The notes under the pieces: generated by a model
Databases searched by the model: none
Told to the model about the DNA's origin: nothing
What the model saw: the letters and a program-made list of their open reading frames with translations, nothing else
Program-made: the position numbers and the translations under genes
Assembly: GCA_934444735.1 (NCBI GenBank)
Contig: CAKSDE010000008.1
Span: 58,529-122,528, forward strand
DNA: 64,000 nt
Direction: 5' to 3'
Source of the DNA: an uncultured Clostridia bacterium
GTDB taxonomy: Bacteria; Bacillota; Clostridia; UBA1381
In this document: positions 9,387 through 18,963 of the stretch, in pieces
Layout: every line of letters starts with the position of its first letter
Numbering within the stretch: the first letter of the stretch is position 1

Positions 9387-11186
9387 ATGAAAAAGTTAAT
9401 TAGCGTGGTAATGTCTGCGGCTTTTCTGATGTCTGCGGCAAGTGTTGCTTTAGCCGAAAATCAGTTTACCGATCTGGCAGGATTTGAATGGGCGGCGGCA
9501 GATATTGAAAAGATGGCGGCGATGGAATACATATCGGGTTACGGCAAGGGGATTTTTATGCCCAATAAAGATATTACTCATATAGAGGGGCTTGTATTGT
9601 TTGCAAGAGCGATGGGAACGAAGGATAAAAACATTCAGAAGGTTCTGAATTTTGCATATGAAGAATATAAGGACACTGCGGCGGAATGGAATCTGCCGTA
9701 CGGAGATAAGGAAATTTGCTATCTTTTATATAGAGGAGCATTCACAAAAGATGAGCTGACAGAGTATCTTTCTGAGGAAAATATGAAAACGCCTCTTAAA
9801 AGATACGAGGCGGCAAAAATCATTACCAAAACAATGGCAAAGGATTTTAAAGTGGAGGAACCAGAGATAACTCTTGATTATGCCGATGCAGCGGATATTC
9901 CCGAGAGTGCATTTGACTATGTGTATTTTGTTACGCAGAATAAGATAATGACAGGAATGGACGGCGATATTTTCTCGCCGAATACCTCATTAAAACGGAG
10001 TCAAATGGCGGTTATGCTCTCAAGAGCGGTTGATGCGATGGGAATGAAGATTGTCAAAACAACATTAAACGGCGTTGATGAATCGGCATTTGATACAAAG
10101 GACGGAAAATTTACATATTCCGGTACTACGGTTATTTATAAGGACGGAAAAAAAGCGGAAATATCAGGCGCTGCGGCAGGTATGGAAATTATACTGACCG
10201 TGCAGAATGATAAGGCGGTATTTGCGGATATACTTTCCGAGAGCACGGATAAGAAAGTATACGGAACCTTTAAGCGTTTTACAAAAGATGCCGATAAGAC
10301 AACGGTAGAATTTATAGAGAACGAAACCGGCGAGATTATGAATCTTGAATGTGCAGACGGATTTACGGTAACGGTTGACGGACAGGAGTCTGACATCGAT
10401 AAATGTAAGGACGGAGATGTGGTTGCCGTTGAAATATCGGACGATAAAATTGTCGGAATAACAATTGATAAAAATATAAAAATCATTGACGGAGCGTATA
10501 TTGAGGAAATAGGAATTTCAAAGGATTTGGTTATAAAAATATCTCATTCCGATGAAAAATATGACGGAATGAAGCTTGACCTGGCAAAGGACGTTGAGGT
10601 GGTAAAAAACGGCAAGGCGGCAGAGCTTTCCGATATTTACCGCGGCGACAGAGTGAATATCATAACCGAGGACGGATATGTTAAAAAAATGACGGCAACC
10701 TCGAATAAGGAGGCGGTAAACGGAGTTATAAAAGAAATTCATATTTCAACCGCGCCGTATGTTGTGGTAGAGGTAAATAACAAGGACGTCAAGTATGATA
10801 TATCAAAAACAGCAAAGATGACAAAAGACGGCAAAGAGGCGGCAATATATGATTTCCGCATAAGAGATACAATTGCGCTTGTTGCCGAGAGCATGACAGC
10901 GACCGAGCTGGAGGTGACATCTTCTCAAGGTGTTGCCGACAGTATCACAGCCGGTCATGTTGAAGCGGTTAATATATCGTACGGATTCATAAATGTTTCG
11001 TACAGTGAGGACGGCGTTGCTAAAAATGAGACGGTATACTGTAAAGACGGAACCACAACGGTTATAAATGCGAGCGGTAAGACCGTAAAGCTTTCGGATA
11101 TTGAAGTGGGCAGCAAGCTTACAATAAGAGGTACGATCGATAACGGCGATTTTGTCGCATCGGTTATATTGATTGAAGATAAATAA
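9387..11186 (+). CDS. SLH-domain secreted surface protein
   Basis: 599 residues with a signal peptide (1-23, ending SVALA) and SLH repeats in the first ~220 residues: FTDLAGFEWAAADIEKM, a degenerate middle repeat, then YADAADIPESAFDYVYFVT with NTSLKRSQMAVMLSRAV. SLH domains bind pyruvylated secondary wall polymers. The remaining ~380 residues are Lys/Asp-rich beta repeats of about 60-80 residues (recurrent 'G.V..I......' and 'VYCKDGTTT..' units), of unknown function. It has its own promoter, an AGGAGG ribosome site and a terminator, so it is monocistronic. The match to the neighbouring wall-remodelling genes is contextual only. Confidence 0.85.
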   Translation: MKKLISVVMSAAFLMSAASVALAENQFTDLAGFEWAAADIEKMAAMEYISGYGKGIFMPNKDITHIEGLVLFARAMGTKDKNIQKVLNFAYEEYKDTAAEWNLPYGDKEICYLLYRGAFTKDELTEYLSEENMKTPLKRYEAAKIITKTMAKDFKVEEPEITLDYADAADIPESAFDYVYFVTQNKIMTGMDGDIFSPNTSLKRSQMAVMLSRAVDAMGMKIVKTTLNGVDESAFDTKDGKFTYSGTTVIYKDGKKAEISGAAAGMEIILTVQNDKAVFADILSESTDKKVYGTFKRFTKDADKTTVEFIENETGEIMNLECADGFTVTVDGQESDIDKCKDGDVVAVEISDDKIVGITIDKNIKIIDGAYIEEIGISKDLVIKISHSDEKYDGMKLDLAKDVEVVKNGKAAELSDIYRGDRVNIITEDGYVKKMTATSNKEAVNGVIKEIHISTAPYVVVEVNNKDVKYDISKTAKMTKDGKEAAIYDFRIRDTIALVAESMTATELEVTSSQGVADSITAGHVEAVNISYGFINVSYSEDGVAKNETVYCKDGTTTVINASGKTVKLSDIEVGSKLTIRGTIDNGDFVASVILIEDK

Positions 11187-11217
11187 GAGGTTTATAGGGA
11201 TACTCTCCCCAAAAAGC

Positions 11218-11256
11218 AAAGGCTGTTTAAAAAAATGTTTTTTAAACAGCCTCTTT
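11218..11256 (+). terminator. Terminator of the GGCTGTTT family
   Basis: GGCTGTTTAAAAAA (11221-11234) pairs with TTTTTTAAACAGCC (11238-11251), flanked by AAA and TCTTT. Near-identical hairpins occur at 18754 and 32871. Confidence 0.88.
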
Positions 11257-11303
11257 GGATTTTAAAATAATTGCCGATGTATGGCGGCAGAATGGAGATT
11301 TTT

Positions 11304-12449
11304 ATGAAATTCAGCAAAAGATACAGACCGTGGATATATATTTTTGTCTTGGCGGTCGCTGTTGTTGCGGTGTATAAAATAATCGATCATCTGGATATAT
11401 TTATTAACTTTGCGGGAAATGTGATAAAAATTTTAAATCCGTTTATACTGGGATTTGTTATCGCATATTTGGTTAATCAGCCCTCAAACTCGATCGCGGG
11501 ACTATGCAGAAAATCGAAAAATAAATTTTTAAATAAGCACGCGGACGGACTGGGCGTTTTGGCGGTATATCTGATTGCGGTGGTTGTTTTTGTGCTGATA
11601 ATGCAAAAGATTATTCCGGCACTCTATAAAAATATCGTGGATTTGTGCAATAACCTGCCGACATATGCAAATGAGGGTGTGAAATATCTGGAGGATTTTC
11701 AGGGCAATCTCGGAATAAGCCTTATCAATACCGACTCATTTTCGGTTGAGAATGCCATAAAATATTTTGTAAAAGAAATTGACTTAAATCAGTTCGGGAA
11801 ATACGCGGAAGGGGTAATAAACGCAACCTCGGGACTGTTTAATGTTTTTATAGCGATTATAGTATCGATATATATGTGCATAGATAAAAAGCGCATATAC
11901 CGTGCAATGAGAAGAATCACTTCGATATTGTTCAATCAGAAGCACGCAAACGGCGTTTTTGATTACATTGAAAAAATAAACGACATATTCTCAAAATATA
12001 TTTACTGCAAGCTCTTGGAAACGCTTATTATAACAATTATTTCAACTATAGTTCTGGCAATTCTGAAGATAAAGTACGCGCTGTTTTTGGGAATTATGAT
12101 AGGCGTGATGAATCTGATACCTTATTTCGGTTCGATAATATCAAGTGTGATAGCTGTTATTATAACAATTTTTTCGAGCGGAGTATTCCCGGCAATATGG
12201 ACAGGCGTGGCACTTTTGATTCTGGAGCAGGTGGACGGCAACTTCATCGGCCCGAAAATAATAGGCGACAGACTCGATATGCGTCCCTTATGGATAATAT
12301 TCTCTGTAACGATAGGCGGCGGACTTTTCGGTGTTGTGGGACTTTTGTTATCCGTGCCTGTCATGATCGTGATAAAGATGATATTTACGGATATTTTGGC
12401 GGCAAAGGAAAAGCAGTTAAAGATTGAAAGAGAGGAAGATAAGACTTGA
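11304..12449 (+). CDS. AI-2E family membrane transporter
   Basis: 382 residues from the ATG at 11304, chosen over the upstream ATG at 11271 because GGAG lies seven bases before it. Hydrophobic segments occur near 8-25, 35-60, 75-100, 155-180 and through the C-terminal third. The family motif regions are LEQVDGNFIGPKIIGDRLDMRPLWIIF and ALFLGIMIGVMNLIPYFGSI. The PF01594 family includes putative exporters, autoinducer-2 transporters and Na+/H+ antiporters; the substrate here is unknown. It overlaps the next gene by 4 bp, indicating an operon. Confidence 0.88.
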   Translation: MKFSKRYRPWIYIFVLAVAVVAVYKIIDHLDIFINFAGNVIKILNPFILGFVIAYLVNQPSNSIAGLCRKSKNKFLNKHADGLGVLAVYLIAVVVFVLIMQKIIPALYKNIVDLCNNLPTYANEGVKYLEDFQGNLGISLINTDSFSVENAIKYFVKEIDLNQFGKYAEGVINATSGLFNVFIAIIVSIYMCIDKKRIYRAMRRITSILFNQKHANGVFDYIEKINDIFSKYIYCKLLETLIITIISTIVLAILKIKYALFLGIMIGVMNLIPYFGSIISSVIAVIITIFSSGVFPAIWTGVALLILEQVDGNFIGPKIIGDRLDMRPLWIIFSVTIGGGLFGVVGLLLSVPVMIVIKMIFTDILAAKEKQLKIEREEDKT

Positions 12450-13651
12450 GAGTAGCTGTGGTTGGTGCAGGTGCGGCAGGAATTATGGCGGCGATTGCCG
12501 CCGCAGAGCACGGAGCAGAGGTTATCCTGCTTGAAAAGAACGATCGGATCGGGAAAAAAATACTTGCAACCGGAAACGGACGCTGCAATCTGACAAATAT
12601 AAATGCGGATATATCTGACTATCACGGAGAAGATACAAGCTTTATAAATTATGCGGAAAATAATTTTTGGGTAGCTGAAACATTGGATAAATTCTCCGAT
12701 ATGGGGCTTTTATACCGAGTGGAAGAAGACGGAAAGGTGTACCCGTACAGCAATGCCGCATCGACTGTTTTAGATGTTTTGCGTTTTGAAACCGAAAGGA
12801 AAAATATTAAGACGGAATACGGATTTGACGTGGAATCGGTAAAAAAAACAGGGAACAAGTTTATAATTTCCTCCTACGGTAAAAAGCAGATAGAGAGCGA
12901 CAGGGTGATTGTCGCAACAGGCGGCAAGGCGGCACCGGCATCAGGCTCAAACGGCAGCGGATACAAGATACTGGAAAGCTTTGGGCATAAATTGACAAGA
13001 GTTTTTCCGTCGCTTGTGCAGGTGAAACTGGAGAAAAACGAATTGAGAGCGCTTAACGGTTTAAAGCTTGATGCTAAAGTGAAATTTGAGAATAAAAGCT
13101 CGTCGGCAAAAGCGTCGGGCGAACTTCTTTTTACGGATTACGGAATATCGGGGCCTGTGGTATTTGCAATATCGCGTATTGTCGGCGAGGGGGAGAATAC
13201 GACTGCGGAAATTGATATGATGCCCGAGTATTCCTTTAACGATTTGGTCGAAATACTTAAAAAGCAAAGAAAAATAATGTCTGTTGCAGACGAGCTTTTT
13301 GTAGGAGTTTTAAATAAGCGTATCGGACAGGTTATCACTAAAATGTGTACGGATCTGAAGATGAACGGTGATATAAAAAAAATAACCGACGCGGACATAA
13401 AAAGGATTGCGTCAAAAATAAAGGCATACCGTGTAAAATGTTCGGGGACAATGTCGTGGAATAATGCACAGGTGACGGCAGGCGGAATAAAGACGGAGAA
13501 TTTTTTCGCGGATTCGATGGAATCAAAGCTTACAAAAGGACTTTATGCTGCGGGAGAGGTGCTTGACATTGACGGCGATTGCGGCGGATTTAATCTGCAA
13601 TGGGCGTGGTCGAGCGGATATATTGCCGGAAGGAGTGCGGCGAGGGATTGA
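12446..13651 (+). CDS. HI0933-family NAD(P)/FAD-dependent oxidoreductase
   Basis: 401 residues with a TTG start overlapping the stop of the upstream permease (TTGA). The dinucleotide-binding motif VAVVGAGAAGIMAAIAAAEHG is at the N-terminus, and LLEKNDRIGKKILATGNGRCNLTN follows. The C-terminus has the family signature (AGGIKTENF, YAAGEVLDIDGDCGGFNLQWAWSSG). This COG2081 family binds FAD, but the physiological substrate of most members is unknown; some reduce bile acids. It is followed within 1 bp by another flavoprotein. Confidence 0.9.
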   Translation: MRVAVVGAGAAGIMAAIAAAEHGAEVILLEKNDRIGKKILATGNGRCNLTNINADISDYHGEDTSFINYAENNFWVAETLDKFSDMGLLYRVEEDGKVYPYSNAASTVLDVLRFETERKNIKTEYGFDVESVKKTGNKFIISSYGKKQIESDRVIVATGGKAAPASGSNGSGYKILESFGHKLTRVFPSLVQVKLEKNELRALNGLKLDAKVKFENKSSSAKASGELLFTDYGISGPVVFAISRIVGEGENTTAEIDMMPEYSFNDLVEILKKQRKIMSVADELFVGVLNKRIGQVITKMCTDLKMNGDIKKITDADIKRIASKIKAYRVKCSGTMSWNNAQVTAGGIKTENFFADSMESKLTKGLYAAGEVLDIDGDCGGFNLQWAWSSGYIAGRSAARD

Positions 13652-13652
13652 A

Positions 13653-15212
13653 ATGATAAGAATAAGTAATATAAAAGTATCGCCGAAAAATGAGTTGACT
13701 TTAAGAAAGGTTGCAAAGGCTGTCGGAGTCGGCGAAGGCGAGATAAAAAGTTTTCGTATTTACAAAAAATCCGTAGACGCAAGAAAAAAGAATGATGTGC
13801 ATTACGTCTACACTCTTGACGTTCTCTTAAAAGATGAAAAAAAGGCAAAATACGGAGAAAAGGTAACGGAGAAAAAATATAAATTTACAAGAGGTGCCGA
13901 TAAAAAATATCCGCCGCTTGTTGTCGGGAGCGGTCCTGCCGGACTTATGTGCGCATTGGTTTTATCGGAGGCAGGGTACAAACCGCTTTTGATAGAGCAG
14001 GGTGATGACGTGGACACAAGAAAAGCAAAAGTGGAGGATTTTTGGAAAAACGGTATACTTGATACACGCACAAATGTTCAGTTCGGCGAGGGCGGAGCAG
14101 GTACATTTTCCGACGGTAAGCTCAATACGGGCATAAAAGATGTCAGATGCAGATTTGTTTTGGAGCAGTTTGTGCGTTTCGGTGCGCCGGAGGAAATCCT
14201 ATATGAGGCAAAGCCGCATATAGGGACGGATTATCTGTGCAAGACAGTGAAAAATATACGCAAAAGAATAATCGAGTGCGGAGGAGAGGTACGTTTTAAA
14301 AATCGGCTTGAAAAGGTTTTGATTAAAGACTCAAAAGTAATCGGTGCGGTTATTTCCGATCACGAAAAGGGCGAATATACCTATAAAACGGAGGATATTG
14401 TTTTATGCATAGGGCACAGTGCGTTTGAAACCTTTAAGATGCTTTATGATGAAAATATTGATATGTGCAAAAAGGCATTTTCAGTAGGTGTCCGAATCGA
14501 ACATAAGCAGGAAATGATTAACAAAAGCCAGTACGGCGATTTTTATGAGTATTTCGAAAATGCCGACTATAAGCTGTCGTATCATTTGCCGAACGGGCGC
14601 GGAGTGTATACATTTTGTATGTGTCCCGGGGGATATGTGGTAAATTCGGCGTCGGAGGAAGGCTCGATTGTCACAAACGGTATGAGCTACAGCAAAAGAG
14701 ACGGAGAAAATGCAAACAGTGCGGTTTTGGTGAGCGTTCTTCCCGAAGATATTGAAGGGGAAAATCCTCTCTCGGGCTTTTATTTTCAGAAAAAAATCGA
14801 GAAAAAAGCGTATGAGCTTGGCGGCGGATATTTTGCACCCTGCCAGAAAGTTGGGGATTTTTTGAAAAATGCCGATTCGGTCGACTGTGCCGAAATAAAG
14901 CCGACAATAAAACCGGGGGTTAAATATTGCAGGATAGATGATATTTTTCCGCGGTTTGTAACGGAATCGCTCAAAGAGGCACTGCCGGAATTTGATAAAA
15001 AGTTAAAAGGCTTTGCCGATCCCGACGCGCTTTTAACGGCACCCGAGACGAGAAGCTCATCGCCCGTGCGTATAATGCGCGATCCTAAAAGCTTGCAGTC
15101 GGTATCGGTAAAAGGGCTTTACCCGTGCGGCGAGGGTGCGGGATATGCCGGCGGAATTATGTCGGCTGCGGCGGACGGAATAAAGTGTGCCGAGGCATTG
15201 GTAAAAAATTAA
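13653..15212 (+). CDS. Uncharacterised FAD-dependent dehydrogenase (COG2509)
   Basis: 519 residues from the ATG at 13653, just after the stop of the upstream flavoprotein and preceded by GAGGGA; a longer frame upstream lies inside that gene. The N-terminal ~85 residues form the small domain usual in this family (MIRISNIKVSPKNELTLRK). The FAD motif PPLVVGSGPAGLMCALVLSEAG follows at about 88-108, then VQFGEGGAGTFSDGKLNTG and a C-terminal YPCGEGAGYAGGIMSAAADG. It is conserved in Firmicutes and of unknown substrate. Confidence 0.87.
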   Translation: MIRISNIKVSPKNELTLRKVAKAVGVGEGEIKSFRIYKKSVDARKKNDVHYVYTLDVLLKDEKKAKYGEKVTEKKYKFTRGADKKYPPLVVGSGPAGLMCALVLSEAGYKPLLIEQGDDVDTRKAKVEDFWKNGILDTRTNVQFGEGGAGTFSDGKLNTGIKDVRCRFVLEQFVRFGAPEEILYEAKPHIGTDYLCKTVKNIRKRIIECGGEVRFKNRLEKVLIKDSKVIGAVISDHEKGEYTYKTEDIVLCIGHSAFETFKMLYDENIDMCKKAFSVGVRIEHKQEMINKSQYGDFYEYFENADYKLSYHLPNGRGVYTFCMCPGGYVVNSASEEGSIVTNGMSYSKRDGENANSAVLVSVLPEDIEGENPLSGFYFQKKIEKKAYELGGGYFAPCQKVGDFLKNADSVDCAEIKPTIKPGVKYCRIDDIFPRFVTESLKEALPEFDKKLKGFADPDALLTAPETRSSSPVRIMRDPKSLQSVSVKGLYPCGEGAGYAGGIMSAAADGIKCAEALVKN

Positions 15213-15220
15213 AAAAGCTA

Positions 15221-15249
15221 TTGATTTAATTGAGAAAAAGTAGTATAAT
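15221..15249 (+). promoter_or_regulatory. Promoter for fucU
   Basis: TTGATT, 17-bp spacer, TATAAT, about 55 bp upstream of the fucU start. Confidence 0.65.
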
Positions 15250-15304
15250 TTAAAAGTATAATAAATTATAGGTAAAAATAAATTAAAAACGGAGGATGAA
15301 AATT

Positions 15305-15736
15305 ATGTTAAAAGGAATAAACCCTATTCTTACACCGGATCTTTTGAAAATTCTTATGGAAATGGGACACGGAGATGAAATCGTTATATCGGACGGTAAC
15401 TTCCCGGCAACCGCTTATGCAAAAAGACTTGTAAGACTTGACGGCTTGAACGTGCCGGAGGTTTTGGATGCAATACTCGGTGTTATGCCGCTGGATCAGT
15501 ATGTTGATGAGCAGGTGGCTCTCATGGAGGTTGTGCCGGGGGATGATTTTGTACCGGTTATATGGGATACATATAAAGAGATCATTAAAAAGCATGAGCC
15601 TGACGCAAAAATTGAGCATATGGAAAGATTTGCGTACTATGAAAGAGCGAAAAAGGCATTTGCTGTAGTTTATACAAGTGAAAGATCACAGTACGCGAAC
15701 GTTATATTGAAAAAAGGCTGCGTAATAGACAAATAG
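15305..15736 (+). CDS. fucU: L-fucose mutarotase (FucU/RbsD family)
   Basis: 143 residues from the ATG at 15305 (MLKGINPIL, the canonical FucU start). The ATG at 15296 is rejected because it abuts the ACGGAGG ribosome site. Conserved features are GHGDEIVISDGNFPA with the catalytic His, and the C-terminal ERAKKAFAVVYTSERSQYANVILKKG. FucU interconverts the alpha and beta anomers of L-fucose so the isomerase can act. It is separated by about 3.3 kb from the fuculose-phosphate aldolase/BMC operon, supporting a fucose catabolic programme here. The stalk-domain gene follows 10 bp later. Confidence 0.9.
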   Translation: MLKGINPILTPDLLKILMEMGHGDEIVISDGNFPATAYAKRLVRLDGLNVPEVLDAILGVMPLDQYVDEQVALMEVVPGDDFVPVIWDTYKEIIKKHEPDAKIEHMERFAYYERAKKAFAVVYTSERSQYANVILKKGCVIDK

Positions 15737-15746
15737 GAGAATACAT

Positions 15747-16160
15747 ATGAAAAAAGCAATATTGATTCTTTTGGCGGCTCTCACCTTTTCCGCAACCGCA
15801 TATGCCGATGAGGCGATAAAGCTTGTAAAGGGTACGGAGGAAATTGTAAGTGACGTAAGTGCATACAAAGACGGTGAAACGGTTATGATACCTCTTCGCG
15901 CTGTTTTTGAGAGTATGGGCATGAGCGTCAGCTGGGATCCCGAAAGAAGAACGATTATAATGGTAGATCCGAAAACGAGTGAATTTATTGCACTCCAGGT
16001 CGGTTCGGAAAATGCTTTTCTGGGCGAAAACATGATTGAAGTAAAGCCTGTGGCAAAGATTTTGCAGAACAGAACATTTGTGCCGCTTGAATTTATTATC
16101 GATAACTTTTCGGATAACGCCGAATGGGATACGGCGGCAAGTACATTGAAAATAAAATAA
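15747..16160 (+). CDS. Secreted copper-amine-oxidase-N (stalk) domain protein
   Basis: 137 residues: signal peptide (1-20, ending ATAYA) and a single stalk domain with the usual VMIPLRAVFESMGMSVSWDP and NRTFVPLEFI motifs. Such domains occur alone or as modules in Clostridia surface proteins; they are not enzymes, and their ligand is not known. AGGAG supports the start. The 10-bp gap after fucU implies co-transcription, but no functional link to fucose is evident. Confidence 0.8.
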   Translation: MKKAILILLAALTFSATAYADEAIKLVKGTEEIVSDVSAYKDGETVMIPLRAVFESMGMSVSWDPERRTIIMVDPKTSEFIALQVGSENAFLGENMIEVKPVAKILQNRTFVPLEFIIDNFSDNAEWDTAASTLKIK

Positions 16161-16174
16161 AGAGCAATATTTTA

Positions 16175-16306
16175 GGGGTAGGTGTTTGGTAAAAAGTTTT
16201 TGGGAGGACTTAATGTGAAAAGTCTGCTGTGCATCTTACCCCTGTTCGAGGAGGAGTATAAACTTACGCCGTTACCTCTAAAAAGATAACCTGCCCGGCA
16301 TTTTTT
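16175..16306 (+). ncRNA. Candidate structured RNA or attenuator
   Basis: The 192-bp gap between two stalk-domain genes holds strong pairing. GGGGTAGGTG (16175-16184) can pair with CATCTTACCCC (16232-16242). An inner hairpin GACTT/AAGTC (16207-16211, 16220-16224) lies inside. The same 5' strand can instead pair over 8 bp with ACCTGCCC (16289-16296), which sits just before a six-T run (16301-16306). Mutually exclusive pairing plus a T-run suggests an attenuator, riboswitch-like leader or small RNA. It matches no family I recognise. Confidence 0.35.
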
Positions 16307-16352
16307 ACACGTTAAGATGTGTCGCCGTACGGCGGCGGAATGGAGGATTAAA

Positions 16353-18476
16353 ATGTTTAAAAAGTTTTTTGTTGCATTTATATTCGCGGTAATAATGATG
16401 TGCAGTGCGAGTGTTTTTGCGGCAGTGCAGGCAGGAAACACGGCATATGTTAAGCCGGGAAGTATGACGGTGTACAGCAAGCCCACAGTAAATTCAAAAT
16501 CTGTCGGTGTTGTCTATAACGGTGAAATAGTAACGGTTCTTGAGGCGTACTCGAACGGCAAAAGCAGAAGCGATAACTACCATAAGATTCAAATGTCTGA
16601 CGGTACTGTCGGTTATGTTTACGCTTATGGTAACGGTGAAACGCTTGAAGATACGGCTGAGGCTGATAAAAAGACAGCAAGACCTGCCGATGACAAATAT
16701 CAGCACGATATTAATATGTCATTTCTGTCCAATTATTTATACGGCGGCTCAAAATCGACCGAAGGCGAGGAATATGTCGTATATAAGAACCTTCCGAGCG
16801 AGTGGCGTCCGCATAAACGGCCGAAATCTTTGCCGCTTGTTGGACGCGCCGTTATCCATGTCGGTGATGAGGGCAAAATCACAAATGTTAAAGCTTATTT
16901 TACACCGGGAACTTCCTCGGTTAATTACCATGAGCGTCGCTTAAAAGAATTAAAAGAGATCGGATATGATCCTGTGTTCAACAACAAAAGTGCCGGAAAT
17001 TTCGCATTTTTGTGTACGACGACCAGTGAATTTGAGGTGGTTGCGTACAATGAACAGTGGGTTGCAGTCTGGTCAACGGGAGCTGTCGATTTAAGCCGCG
17101 GCATGGGGGCAATCTGCGGTGCGTCAACAGGCATTATGTATGCAAGCTGGAAACCGGGCGTTTATTTCTTCCCGAGAAAGTACTGCTATATTCTGGATAT
17201 TAACAATACACTTTCGGAGGAGCCTGAAATTGCCGCTATGGGTAAAGCGACCGGGACGACAATCATCAAGACCTCGCCCGATAAGGACGATTATGTGAAA
17301 TCGGGCGTATATAAAGTGAATCAGTCCTTCCCGATTGTCGATAGCACTCCGGTAAACGGTCATTATAAGGTTTACTACCGCTACGGTATATATTATGTAG
17401 AAACTCAATATGTAAACTTAAAAGAGCTTAATATTAAAAAACCGGCTATTGCATATACTGCAGAGGTAAATACAAACGGGGCAAAGACGGTAAACATCAC
17501 TTATGCCGATGGGACGCAGGCAGGTGTTGCAAAAAACGGTGCGGCACTTGATATTATCGAAAAAGGTGATACCAACTGCAAAATATGGTTTAATTCAAAG
17601 GAATGTTATATCGCAACGGCGAACCTGACAGATTTCCAAAAGACTGCCTCGGGTTCGGGTGTGGCTGCACTCGGTGCGCCTATCGGCGCGCTCGTGCTCG
17701 ATTCGCCGTGGAGCGGCAACGGTCAGGTTGCCTATACTGCCGAAGGACTGGAAACACTGCGTGCCTGCAACTACGGTATGGATTATTACACTTTGAAAAA
17801 CTCATTAAAAGATTTATATGCGTCGGGGCAGGCAGTGCTTATGGAGGACCGCGACTGGGCAAATGTCTACAAAATTGAGGATTTTTGGTATGCGCCGGAT
17901 CCGGACTATCCCGATGAACAAGAGCATTTGCAGATTTATACCGTTCTGTACGGCGGCAATATCCGCTATATCGTTCAAAACGTGGAGCAGTATATGACAT
18001 TTACCTACTATCCCGGAAACGGTTATTCTAAAGAGACTGTTTCCAAAACACAGGCGCTTGATGTAAACGGCACAGAGTACAATGTCCTTGCCTATAATAT
18101 TAACGGCAACAACTATTTTAAGCTAAGAGATATTGCAAAAATGCTGTCCGGTACACCGAAAACCTTTGATTTGGAATATGACGAAGCGACCAATTCTATA
18201 GATATGCTGAGCTTTTTCAATTATACCGAAGTGGGAGGGGAACTTGCGACCGGCGACGGTGTTACACGTACGGCGCGCGCATCATCGGCTTTCCTGACAT
18301 ATGACGGTATTCCGATTCAGGCAACCTGTTATAACATTAATGGCAATAACTATTTTAAGCTGCGCGATATTACAGACGCACTTGATGCCCGTGTTGAGTG
18401 GAATGAAAAAACGAGAACTATCTCAATCAATACATCTGTTCCGGCATATGATGATCCGAATGAACCGGTAGGTTGA
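16353..18476 (+). CDS. Secreted SH3b plus stalk-domain protein
   Basis: 707 residues from the ATG at 16353, preferred over the upstream ATG at 16317 because TGGAGG precedes it and a signal peptide (1-24, ending VFAA) then starts correctly. An SH3b domain spans roughly 30-100 (VYSKPTVNSKSVGVVYNGEI). A long unassigned middle follows, with a second SH3-like stretch near 300-370. The C-terminus has two copper-amine-oxidase-N stalk repeats, each containing the identical string YNINGNNYFKLRDI. It probably acts at the cell surface; SH3b suggests peptidoglycan or polymer binding. Confidence 0.8.
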   Translation: MFKKFFVAFIFAVIMMCSASVFAAVQAGNTAYVKPGSMTVYSKPTVNSKSVGVVYNGEIVTVLEAYSNGKSRSDNYHKIQMSDGTVGYVYAYGNGETLEDTAEADKKTARPADDKYQHDINMSFLSNYLYGGSKSTEGEEYVVYKNLPSEWRPHKRPKSLPLVGRAVIHVGDEGKITNVKAYFTPGTSSVNYHERRLKELKEIGYDPVFNNKSAGNFAFLCTTTSEFEVVAYNEQWVAVWSTGAVDLSRGMGAICGASTGIMYASWKPGVYFFPRKYCYILDINNTLSEEPEIAAMGKATGTTIIKTSPDKDDYVKSGVYKVNQSFPIVDSTPVNGHYKVYYRYGIYYVETQYVNLKELNIKKPAIAYTAEVNTNGAKTVNITYADGTQAGVAKNGAALDIIEKGDTNCKIWFNSKECYIATANLTDFQKTASGSGVAALGAPIGALVLDSPWSGNGQVAYTAEGLETLRACNYGMDYYTLKNSLKDLYASGQAVLMEDRDWANVYKIEDFWYAPDPDYPDEQEHLQIYTVLYGGNIRYIVQNVEQYMTFTYYPGNGYSKETVSKTQALDVNGTEYNVLAYNINGNNYFKLRDIAKMLSGTPKTFDLEYDEATNSIDMLSFFNYTEVGGELATGDGVTRTARASSAFLTYDGIPIQATCYNINGNNYFKLRDITDALDARVEWNEKTRTISINTSVPAYDDPNEPVG

Positions 18477-18642
18477 TTGAGTTTATGCAGACAAAAAAGG
18501 GGATGTTAAAAAACTCCGGAACGCAAGAAAAGAAGAAAAAAGTAAATGTTACAAGAAATATAAATATTGTAGTTCGATTTAGCTAAGGCAGAGAAATCAA
18601 AAAAATATGATTTTTCGTAAAATTATTTCTTTTCTTGCTATC

Positions 18643-18716
18643 AACAAACTGAGCCACTCGGCGTACCCATGTACGCCGTCGGGTAACCCAAAACCAAAGT
18701 TTTGGCTCAGTTTGTT
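18643..18716 (+). repeat. Three-way-junction palindromic element
   Basis: In the 581-bp gene-free gap 18477-19057, a 13-bp perfect stem AACAAACTGAGCC (18643-18655) / GGCTCAGTTTGTT (18704-18716) encloses two more hairpins. These are CGGCGTAC-CCAT-GTACGCCG (18659-18678) and CCAAAAC-CAAA-GTTTTGG (18688-18705), the latter sharing two bases with the outer arm. No T-run follows, so it is not an ordinary terminator. It may be a REP/MITE-like repeat. The rest of the gap up to 18640 shows only AT-rich sequence. Confidence 0.6.
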
Positions 18717-18753
18717 AATTCCAAAGCTTTTTTCCTATCCCCTTCAAAAAAGT

Positions 18754-18799
18754 AAGGGCTGTTTAAAAAATTGATTGATTTTTTAAACAGCCCCTTTTG
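18754..18799 (+). terminator. Terminator of the GGCTGTTT family
   Basis: AAGGGCTGTTTAAAAAA pairs with TTTTTTAAACAGCCCCTT around ATTGATTGA-type loop sequence, ending in TTTTG. It ends the transcript from the stalk-domain gene. Confidence 0.88.
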
Positions 18800-18963
18800 T
18801 TTTCACAATATCTTGTGAATTTTTTAGAAAAAAAGAGGGGAAAAAATAAAAAAAACTATATACATTTGCAGAAATTTGTGGTATAATGAAATAGGTTGGC
18901 AGATATATGCCTTATGTTGACAAAAAGGGACATATAATTTGCAGTATTTTTGTTTTAATTCTC

